Shown one piece after another: positions 54,224 to 64,000 of a stretch of 64,000 nt of DNA. Numbering within the stretch: position 1 is the first letter of the stretch; each line of letters begins with the position of its first letter. The stretch covers positions 248,501-312,500 of the forward strand of contig OX243827.1 in assembly GCA_945859605.1 (NCBI GenBank), read 5' to 3'. Source of the stretch: Lumbricus rubellus (taxonomy: Eukaryota; Annelida; Clitellata; Crassiclitellata; Lumbricidae). The notes under the pieces are model-generated. The model was not told the origin of the DNA, did not search any database, and was given only the letters and a program-made list of their open reading frames with translations. The position numbers and the translations under genes were made by a program.

Positions 54224-57200
54224 GTAAGTCTATATTATATGTATATGCATGTTTTACTTAACTTGTCGATTCAAATGTTATGGCTTAACAAGAATATTAA
54301 TCTGTCCTGTTCAGCAAATTATCAAGGTCTCATCTGCAGATCAGTTCTTCTTCTTGTCCTGCCGGCTGCTGGAATTAATCTCTCGCAGGAGAGGGGTCAG
54401 CCACTCGGATCAGTTTTATCATGTCATCCACTGAAAAAAAGTGAAGCAAGTGTTTCACAGGCCGGGTGCCCTTCCTGATGCCCAACAATAATTTCGGGGG
54501 TGACCCTAGCCTTTCAAGTTTCCGCCCACCCGCAAGGCAGCGGGGGCAACAGACCTATTTGGAATGGCGGTCTGCACTCGCCATGTCACAGGACCGTCAT
54601 CGGGCCCATGCAGCTTTTTACAATGTGGGACAGGCACCACCCATGTCTCACGCTGCGCCCTGTTAGCCCTGCCGCTGTTGGTCCACGACTGCTCCACGGT
54701 ATTCAAAATGTTACGGACTCTACATTTCGGAGACTTTGAGCCCTTCATACAGAGAGATGATTATTGTTTAAATTATTTGAATATTTTTTCCAGATGCCCC
54801 TTCAATCACAGATTAGTTTGATATTAGTTAGACATTGCTGGCTGTTATGTATCATTTCTGGTGAATTAAAATGTTTGCGTTACGGACTCTACAGAAAAGT
54901 TCCCTGATTTTTTGTGATGGCTGAACTGTCTTGATTTTCTGTGAAGTTATTATACACACATTTTTTAAAAACACAATCTTAGAATTGCCGGCCATTTCTG
55001 TTGATAAGGCCATAATTGCATTTCTTTTTCATGATAAGTACTGCTGGTGAGCACTCACTTAATGTACACACTATGCGTTACGGACTCTACGCGGCCGTAC
55101 GTTACGGACTCTACTGTTATGGATCATACACAAAAACTGATTGATATCCATGAAAGCAGTTAATTTATAGCAATTACTTTCATCATTTCACTTGCTTGCA
55201 AGGTACTACGAGAAGTTTCAGAGCTCAGCTTGAACAAATTATGTTGTTTTGTTGTCACCAACAATCAATGGAACGTTTGCACAGTTCAAAGATGGGCAAT
55301 GTTAAGGCTCTTAATGTTTCAGAAGTGACTGAGCTTAGGCCAGTCTGTAACACTAGGTATACGGTCAATGAACTTGAAAATACCTCTTTCACGCATTGCT
55401 GGTGCATATAGCTTTCATACAATCTGATCAGTGATGATTCATAACTGGTGAATTCTGTCTGGAAAGTCTAACAGATTGCCAAAGTTGTCCTTCACATATC
55501 ACAACTTGCAGTATTCACCTTAGTAGCTTAGTCTTGTTTCAGTTACCACATCTTCTGGGCACACGGAACAAAATTTAGACAAACCAACGTTTACACATTT
55601 TTCAGTGCACAAATCTTGTGTGCTTCTCTAAGTTTGAGGAGCAGTACCCGTTTCTGGTGACGCTCTCGCCCTGGACTTGTTCTGAGTTTAGCACGTATAG
55701 AATCTTGCATTCTTGAACATAGAGCTTATGGTAAAAAAATCATAATCTGATTCTACAAGTACCGGTAGGCTACTTGAATCTGATTCTGTAAGTACGTTCA
55801 GTTGCCATGGAATTAACTATATATTGTTGTAGACTTTCTGCCTATACTGTTCACATTAATAGTTTTCCGCATTTCTAAGAATAATCAAGGGAAATTACGG
55901 TAAATAGCAAACTATTCATTTAAATGTAGGCTACTAACCATGGACCCTTGTTTTAAAAGCATTTATAAATCAATAAAATGCACTGAATAAATAATAAAAC
56001 TCACAAATATCTCGTGCTAAATGTTGATTAATGTGTATTAAACGTTAGCTAAAAAATTCAAAATGGCTGAAAATTGTTGACAAGTTCCATGCTATCCACA
56101 TAGCAGATGCTATCCACATAGCAGCTTAGAGAGGGATGAATAAAGGGAATCATTTTAACAAGATATATATGTTTAATGTTTAGCTTATATGCATAATTTC
56201 TGAAAATTGTAGCCATTATCTCATCAAATTAATTTGTGCTTGTAGAGTCCGTAACACTTTTGTAGAGTCCGTAACAATTTTCAGCTTCACATAGAAAATT
56301 TTAAAGGAATATTAGGAAAAGTAATTTATGTTGACTGAGTAGCCTATAATGGTGAATCAGAGGATTGGAGATAACAAGTTTACTGTTCAATTCGAAATGC
56401 CTGAAAAACAAATTAGAAGCCCCAGAATGTTACGGACTCTACAACTCATGTTTTGCTCAAGAAAATCTGCACACATGATAAGGTGAATTTTTGATCACAA
56501 TGTATTTATCACTTACTCTCACCATGGTAATGATGTCCAGCTAAAAATATTCCATATTGGATTTACAATAAAAATGTAGCATTTAAAAATTGCATGTAGA
56601 GTCCGTAACGCAAAAAAAACAAAGTTGGCACTTTGAAGCAAAGTAGACACAAAACGATGAGGGCAGAAAGACAAATTCTTTTGGATTCTTATACTAGAAC
56701 CATCTAGCTACAACAGAAATTAGTAACAACTTATAATTCCAATATTTTTTATTGACCCTTCATGGACCACAATACCGTGGAATGCCCCATTCGTCAGGTT
56801 TTACCCTGCTTATTTCGAAGCTAACCTCTATATCTAGAGGCCACTCCACTATCCGCCACCTGTGGACGCGTGGGGTAGCAGTCAGCTCTGCATTCCACAT
56901 CTGCACATTAATTATGTTTTATAAACGACGTCAGCAGCCTCTGAAATTAACTCAGACGTATCTTCGAGATAAGCCTACTGCGTTTGATTTTCGCTCACTC
57001 TGTTTAGCCATGCTGTCAGTTGAATCTGTGTATGCACAGTCAATTAACATGGGTGCCTTGTTTACTTACTAGACATGGCTGAATCTGACTAAGAATATGT
57101 CGCAAATCAAGGCCGATCCCTTATCTCCTCTCGCCTTGATTATACCAATTCGGTTCTGTGGGTTTCTCAGACCTTTAGCTGAATTGACTGCATCGCATAC

Positions 57201-57471
57201 CAACTCTTTAGCTCGCCGAATAATGCACAGCGAGCACTATCTCTTAACATACTAGCGAGCGAGTCCCTTACCGTACTAGCTCTGTCCCTCCTCTCCATCG
57301 CCTGCTTTGTCTTCTTCTGTTAGTGTTTTCCAAAATAAATGAATATTCAAACACTATATCAACAAATCAATTTGTTTTCCAAAAATAAATGAATATTCAA
57401 ACATCAACAAATCAATTTGTTATTCACGATGATCTTTATTAATGATAATGCATAATCATTTGTAATTTTAG
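54224..57471 (+). other. Cathepsin intron, 3.2 kb, repeat-bearing
   Basis: 54425-54700 resembles a dispersed repeat (GGCCGGGTGCCCTTCCTGATGCC). 54710-56609 holds eight copies of GTTACGGACTCTAC. 57320-57420 has a 50-bp duplication (CCAAAATAAATGAATATTCAAA twice). No coding exon seen. Confidence 0.7.
54710..56609. repeat. Eight exact copies of the 14-mer GTTACGGACTCTAC in both orientations
   Basis: Plus-orientation copies at 54710-54723, 54879-54892, 55077-55090, 55101-55114 and 56429-56442; minus-orientation at 56242-56255, 56262-56275 and 56596-56609. They are not tandem and the surrounding sequence is unrelated. The mostly inverted layout at the two ends suggests subterminal binding sites of a non-autonomous DNA transposon; I could not define its termini. 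Confidence 0.85.
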
Positions 57472-58630
<1,159 letters not shown>

Positions 58631-58787
58631 AGCGGCACTTGTCGATACCAACCAAATGCCGTCGCAACCACATGTGATGGTTACGCCTACATGCGTGGAG
58701 AGATTAAGCTGCAAGCGGCTGTTGCAGATGTTGGACCAATCATAGCGGCCATCTTCGTCAGCGATTCCTTCAAGAATTACGCAGGAG
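58631..58787 (+). CDS. Cathepsin L-like exon (157 bp)
   Basis: Encodes SGTCRYQPN, then GPIIAAIFVSDSFKNYAGG, ending in phase 1 at donor GTGAGC. Cys in GTCRY is a conserved disulphide position. Confidence 0.92.
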
Positions 58788-58934
58788 GTGAGCAGAAACC
58801 TTTCGCTTAAACCTCTCTGCTTGGCGAATTTAGTTTTTATAGTAAACAATCGTATATTCAGATAATGTGCCCCACAGATAACTTAACACACGCATGCACG
58901 CACGAACGCAAGCGCGCGCACACTCACACAATTC

Positions 58935-58990
<56 letters not shown>

Positions 58991-59634
58991 ATTCATTCAT
59001 TCATTCAATTCCCCCACACACGCACACACACAAGACTACGAAAACACATGATAAAGCATTTGTTGAATGGAAAATAGATCTGCTACATATTATCTTACGC
59101 TTTCGTCAATTATATTCAACACTAGAAACCTACGGTACCGCAATGGATGAAGGGAAAGGTTGCATGGCAGCCTAGCCTCTTAGCCTAACGAAAGGTAAAT
59201 GTTGAGCCATCGCTAATGAATCAGCACTGTTCCCATAAATTATAGACATAAGAAAATAATAATAACATATTAATTATAATGACGTAGGCCTAAAAAACTG
59301 TGTCGAAAACAATTCCCAAGTTGAAACTTCATGATCATAAATTATGAAATTATTGATCCAGAAAATAATGTCTTTCAATAGAGTTACTATCAAATCGTAG
59401 AAAGTTGTTACTGATTCGATTGTTTGCTGGTATGAAGACTTATGTCAAATCATATTATTATCGAGCGCGTGTGATAGCCTACTCGTTCGCTAATTATAGA
59501 CCTGCCTGAAGAAATACATTGAATAATATTATGGCGTAGCCTACATTTCGTCTTTATCACGAAGAACCACAACTCTTGTGTATTAGTAACCACGAATACG
59601 CTGCTCTTTAAACATTTTTGATGCTATTTAATAG
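58788..59634 (+). other. Cathepsin intron with (CA)n
   Basis: (CA)n microsatellite at about 58935-58984. The His/Thr frames across it are artefacts. Nothing else. Confidence 0.8.
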
Positions 59635-59743
59635 GAATTTACGACGATGAGACTTGCACCGGAAAGTTAGGTCACACATTGCTAGTCGTAGGATACGGAA
59701 CGGAAGCTTTCAGCAGAAAAGATTACTGGATAGTAAAGAACAG
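59635..59743 (+). CDS. Cathepsin L-like exon with catalytic His and Asn
   Basis: Acceptor TTTAATAG, 109 bp encoding IYDDETCTGKLGHTLLVVGYG (catalytic His in GHTLL) to KDYWIVKN (catalytic Asn at the end), donor GTTACT in phase 2. Confidence 0.92.
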
Positions 59744-59956
59744 GTTACTGCTTCACTGCTTCTTGTTCAATTAATTAATAATATTCTCTTATTCAGAAAT
59801 TTCAAATAGGACTCTGCCTGATGCGCTGTACTCCAATAAGTCCTATGCTTTATATAGAAAAGAGACTTCTACGAACGACAGAAAATGCAGAAAGAACGTT
59901 ATAAAGCATAATCTGTATGAATAATTAAATTCATGTATTTCTCCTTGTTTTTACAG
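59744..59956 (+). other. Cathepsin intron (213 bp)
   Basis: AT-rich, donor GTTACT and acceptor TTTTTACAG. Confidence 0.85.
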
Positions 59957-60110
59957 CTGGGGAACTACGTGGGGCAGAGGAGGCTATGCGCTAATCGTGA
60001 GAAACAAAGAAATCTGCGGAATGGGTTATTACTCAACATATCCCGTTCTCTACAGCGATCAACTCCCTCGCACAACAAGCGCCGCACTGCATGATAATGA
60101 TGATGAATAG
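59957..60110 (+). CDS. Cathepsin L-like, last coding exon
   Basis: Encodes SWGTTWGRGGYALIV, then EICGMGYYSTYPVL, followed by an 18-residue tail ending DNDDE and TAG (60108-60110). The tail after the usual YPVL end is longer than in most cathepsin L proteins. Confidence 0.92.
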
Positions 60111-60640
60111 AGACGACGTTTGTAGCTAACCAGTCACCAGGTTCCCTCTAATTATTCTTCAAAGTCTTCTCGTCCTTGACGTAACTCATTCTTCTCCCAT
60201 CGACCGCTCTTCCTCCCTCTCCTCCATCTGGTTCGGACTCAGACCTCCAATGGTCATCAATTATATCTGGACAACCATTCTGATAAAAAATAAGCTGCAG
60301 TGCAATGCGTTTCGCTTTAGAGTAACGATTTATAATTATTTGAGGAGAAGTTTACGATGACGACTTAAGATATTATTCAGTGAAATGAAACATTAATAGC
60401 GTTTACATTTTACAAGTGAATAGAAGTGAAGCTAACTGTTATATTAATTTAATTACAATCTAACTTTGTATCCCTGCGGTGGACGCGTTGAACTTTACAA
60501 ATGAGTGAAGATGATGAAGGTTGAACTTATGCAGTCGCATTTAGAACAGTGACTTATTTATATAAATGATTAACTTACGAACTATTTAATGTTTTTCGTT
60601 GAAGTGTCAATAAAAATGTCGTTGATTTCGATATCTAACA
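60111..60640 (+). other. Cathepsin 3' UTR with AATAAA
   Basis: AATAAA at 60609-60614, about 500 nt after the stop, is the likely polyadenylation signal. No other feature. Confidence 0.55.
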
Positions 60641-61692
60641 ATTATTATGAAACTATTTATTTCCGTGGCCGGCCGTACTGTACTGTAGGCGTAATGAAGC
60701 AATAAGGACATAAAATATAATGGAACCTAAGTCGATACAAAGCTGCTATGCCTATTGTTAAGATGTTTCATCTAAATTAAGCGTAGTAGTAGGAGATAAT
60801 CAGAAACAACGGGTCTGCACCAAATGCATTTATTGGACAACAGTTACTAGCGTCTAAAATAGTTAGCAGTCAATCAATAATCACCAACTGACATGGCGAT
60901 ATAATTATAGACAGTTGCACATATTTTCACGCTTGCGTTTTCCTTCAGCAAATGAATAATAATTAATTATCTCCGCATATGTTTTAACTCATATGAAAAT
61001 CAACGTCACTTACCTATCCATCCATACATGTTTATCTTTTCACACTCGTAACATGCAAGCAATCAATTGCGTGCCATTGAGCGTGAAAAAATTAATTAGC
61101 AATGTCATCACGATGACAATGTTACCTACAATACATTACAGGTTTTTCAATAGTGATCACATAATTGTAGTTAATAGGCTATGGCTATTCGGGACTGTTT
61201 ACATAGCAGTTGTTAATATAGAAGATTATTACCAGAGCGCAAATACTTCGTACAGCTTAAATTTGCCGACTGCACTAAATTTCGACTTGCAATTTTATAA
61301 AATTAAATATAGTCTGTCATGGTAACTAAAAAAAGCGTCGAAGCTGAGCAAAATCATAAGAGTAGTTTTAAGAGTGCAGCTTTGAAATATTATGCGATGA
61401 GAATAAGTGAATTGGAAATATTTTCAACGTAGAGATTTGCTTTTCTGGTTAAATGTCGACGGGACTGTCGATGGAGCAGGTGGTACGAGCAACGCAGCAG
61501 AAAGATCTCTGGAGAAGAATTGTCCATGATGCCGCCAATGTTCGGAACGACGAATAAGGCGCCGACGACGACGACGGTTAAATGTCAAGCACTCAAGCAT
61601 CACGATCATTTATATGTACCACACCAAAGACAGATATGTTCATATTATCAGTAGGAAATATTATGCACTTAGGAATGACTTATCCACTCCAT
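60641..61692. other. Intergenic, no gene seen
   Basis: Short frames on both strands (for example 60993-61325 plus, 61424-61609 minus with an Arg-rich run) show no family motif and are probably chance. Confidence 0.5.
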
Positions 61693-62676
61693 TCACTTAA
61701 AAAACAGTTGGTTATTTGGTAAATCTTCTTTCTTGAATAGAACATCTGGAGTCCACTTTTTCCAGTCGGCGTCTAATTTATTTTCTGTTCTTGGATCATA
61801 AACATCGTATCCTCTTTCGTAGAAGAATTCCAGAAAGCGATCAACTCTTCGCCTTCTGTTCTTCGTTTGGCCATACTTTGCTGGATATTGATCCCATTCC
61901 ATCTGGATCATCATTACATCGATTTCGTCGAAGAAACTAGCAGCACTTACGTTCTGAAAAATCTCAATTTCGGCGCTCTGTACATCGATTTTGATGAGTG
62001 CTTTCTTGTGTCTTATGAATGGTGTTAGTTTGTTGAGTACCGTCACACTTGCCGACAGACATCCATGGCATGCATGTGCATTGCCGACCATGAAAGTGTC
62101 GCCACGATTGTTGTCACTGAACTTCAGGAAGGTCGTCGATTCCTCGTTGGAAATGGCATAATGAAGGATGTCAACGTTATTTGCTATTTGTCCGAGATGA
62201 ACAGACTTTGCCAATCGTCGCACAGTGTCCTTGTTAGGTTCGACTGCGACAACATGAATACCGGAATGTGCAATCGGCAGCGAATATGTTCCAAGGTTTG
62301 CGCCGAGATCCACAAACGATACGTCAGGATGCTTGCGAAAGAAACCGATCCACTTCATGACTAGATCATGTTCAAAGTAATCACCAGCAGCGACCATTCT
62401 TGAGATGTAAGTATCGTTTTGCGGATCATAGATGCACATCGGGAAATGCAGCGCTCCAACTGTCGCATTGACGCATTCCACGTCCAACTGATTGTCAAAC
62501 TTCGATGGTTCGAGTGTTTGTAAACCAGACTTCTTCTCTCTGTTATCTTTTAAGTTGAGGAAATTTTTCAACAAAGGCAAGGCAACAAAAGATGTTGTTA
62601 GAATTAGAACTGCTGCTGTCGTGCAAATCAGAAGTGTTCCACAAATGAAGAACCGCTGCATTCTCTTTGATAACAT
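61693..62676 (-). CDS. FkbM-family SAM-dependent methyltransferase, type II membrane protein
   Basis: A single-exon frame of 327 codons from ATG 62674-62676; the longer frame to 62700 starts at TTG and is rejected. Residues 9-36 form a membrane anchor after a short basic N-terminus, so the catalytic domain should be luminal or extracellular. SAM-binding motif I VDLGANLGTYSLPIA at 122-136, acidic loop VAVEPN at 143-148, and the FkbM block LIKIDVQSAE at 227-236, all in the usual order. NAT, NDT and NVS are possible glycosylation sites. FkbM enzymes methylate hydroxyls of small molecules or sugars; the substrate here is unknown. It converges with the cathepsin gene. Confidence 0.88.
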   Translation of the reverse strand: MLSKRMQRFFICGTLLICTTAAVLILTTSFVALPLLKNFLNLKDNREKKSGLQTLEPSKFDNQLDVECVNATVGALHFPMCIYDPQNDTYISRMVAAGDYFEHDLVMKWIGFFRKHPDVSFVDLGANLGTYSLPIAHSGIHVVAVEPNKDTVRRLAKSVHLGQIANNVDILHYAISNEESTTFLKFSDNNRGDTFMVGNAHACHGCLSASVTVLNKLTPFIRHKKALIKIDVQSAEIEIFQNVSAASFFDEIDVMMIQMEWDQYPAKYGQTKNRRRRVDRFLEFFYERGYDVYDPRTENKLDADWKKWTPDVLFKKEDLPNNQLFFK

Positions 62677-63265
62677 TGTTAAAATCCGATATTTGGTCAA
62701 ATTTGAGCTTCGTTTGAAATTGATCTAAAATATAAAATATAAATTGTCATTAGGATAATTCACGTCACAGCTGATAAAAAATTATTCATGCCGATGAACT
62801 GACATAAAACTTAATTTTATTAATTCTCAGTGAACATTGTAGCAAAATTTCACTTTAATCTAATAGTATGAGCGACGTTTAATGGTTGTTCAGTGTCACT
62901 GAATAATCATTCTAAGATGTGATATGCTATAAGTTGCTTATACATTCAAGAAGAATTCAACGCAACTGCCATTGGCAATAAACTGAAATGCAGCATTTCT
63001 ATCTAGGCTATAGTTATAGCTGTCCAAGTATTGTTTTAGACAGTGTGAGAAAAATACTTAGAAGCCTTTCATACCAGTAGTACACTTTGTCTGAAATCAA
63101 AGTCTTAAAAACTTTCATTCCATGCGAGTCATTTTTGAAAGAATTTCATTTTCCGTGGTCTAAAGAACAAGATTATAAAGAGTTGGATTTCAGTGGTTTA
63201 TTTGAGCAGTCTTTATTCTTATACACCTAGCTGCAACAGAAAGTTAATAATTACTTAATTTAAGA
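62677..63265. other. Upstream region of the methyltransferase, no gene
   Basis: AT-rich, presumably promoter and 5' UTR. No core element I can support. Confidence 0.4.
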
Positions 63266-63480
63266 AAAATAGTCTTGCTTGAATTTGAGCTAGAGTGATG
63301 AAAATTGTCTTACTTAGGCCTAAACGAAAGCTGGATTGAGGAAAATTGTCTTGCATAAGTTTGAGCTGGACTGAGGAAATTATAGTCTTGCTTAAACTGG
63401 GGCTGAATTGAGGAAAATATTATTACTTAAACTGGAACTGGATTGATGAAAAAATTGCTTTTTAAATGGAAGTTGGATTG
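63266..63480. repeat. Degenerate tandem repeat of about 40-45 bp
   Basis: Four to five diverged units containing GCTGGATTGAGGAAAATTGTC and CTTGCTTAAACTGG words. Confidence 0.6.
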
Positions 63481-63839
63481 ATATTTTAGTATAGGGTCTA
63501 TATTTTTGCTACTATTAAACTTCTATGACCCATTGTTGTTTTAGTTCATTTTTGCACCGTCTTGTCAGCGCCGTTTTGTCCTGCGCACCGACACCAACAC
63601 CATTCTACCGTCATTCTCGCCAGTTTCCGCTGATGACATTAATTGTGTGGCTCATCATGTACACTCCAAACATTGTAGTCAACGGTCGATTTGCTGCCTT
63701 CGTGACTGTTGAAGGAATGCGCTGGTATAATTTACCAATCAACTTCCAAGTCACAACTGACCAAGTTCCGACAGAATTAGAATAGCAGCCATAACTCCGA
63801 TACCAAAGAAACCTGGTCTAGGCACAATCTGCCGTCTAC

Positions 63840-64000
63840 CGCATTCTACTGCAGCCACTGCACAGTGCACATAATGCTTTGGCTTGACTTCTGTCGTCCT
63901 GAGTATTCAACTGACGCCCAGAATAAACTACGGTCCGTCTCAACGAGCTTCATCACTGCATCAGTGACATTGCCGACTGGATGAAACGCAATCCATTGCA
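63840..64000 (+). mobile_element. L2/CR1-like LINE fragment at the right edge
   Basis: The final plus-strand codons read RLNELHHCISDIADWMKRNP, the block after the catalytic box in L2/CR1-type RTs. The preceding 60 codons are in another frame (one indel). It continues beyond the window; the 5' limit is uncertain and may reach about 63540. Confidence 0.65.

Noticed and set aside
58865..59175. His/Thr-rich frames near 58.9 kb
   Set aside because: (CA)n microsatellite inside a cathepsin intron.
63525..63785. 86-codon frame at 63.5 kb as a host gene
   Set aside because: No motif; adjoins a LINE fragment and is more likely part of it or chance.

Overview
The window is eukaryotic, from an animal. 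It has canonical GT-AG introns, a cathepsin L-like gene split over several small exons, LINE, SINE and LTR retroelements, and many MITEs and microsatellites. A marine invertebrate deuterostome (echinoderm, hemichordate or amphioxus-like) is my best guess. The main reason is a Ty3/gypsy-type element whose integrase lies before reverse transcriptase (the Gmr1 arrangement, known from deuterostomes). Frequent AGGCCTA words and L2/CR1-like LINEs fit but prove nothing. Species cannot be read from the sequence.

Layout. 1-18655: a CR1/L2-like LINE copy (minus strand) split by a 17.7-kb LTR retroelement, also minus strand. That element has 764-bp LTRs, an acidic upstream ORF, gag, pol with a C-terminal chromodomain, and an envelope gene of the baculovirus F / errantivirus type. 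Its 3' region carries a truncated LINE and a hAT-type MITE. 18656-36800: repeat-rich DNA with no confident host gene. It holds a 13-bp minisatellite, an RTE-like LINE, long-TIR MITEs flanked by CCGG, tRNA-derived SINEs (two in tandem sharing one target duplication), two TTAA-flanked piggyBac-type elements (one inside a 21-bp satellite and itself carrying a hAT MITE), a hAT element and microsatellites.

37061-60110: a cathepsin L-like cysteine protease gene on the plus strand. Six coding blocks are recognisable, from the ERFNIN propeptide exon to the stop codon; the signal-peptide exon is not identified. Its first visible intron holds a Gmr1-type element (37589-50759), whose gag is interrupted by a second copy in opposite orientation (38963-45163). 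The next coding exon is broken by a 2.28-kb hAT-type element (50899-53182) with an 8-bp duplication, so this allele should not encode active enzyme. A later intron contains eight copies of an exact 14-bp word in both orientations. Another has a 19-bp minisatellite running into the splice acceptor.

61693-62676: an intronless FkbM-family methyltransferase with an N-terminal membrane anchor, minus strand. The right edge (63840-64000) is another L2/CR1-like LINE fragment.

Only the cathepsin and the methyltransferase look like host genes. Nearly everything else is mobile DNA, and nested insertions give a relative order of events: LINE before the env element, before its LINE and hAT MITE; satellite before piggyBac before hAT MITE; Gmr1 copy 1 before Gmr1 copy 2.
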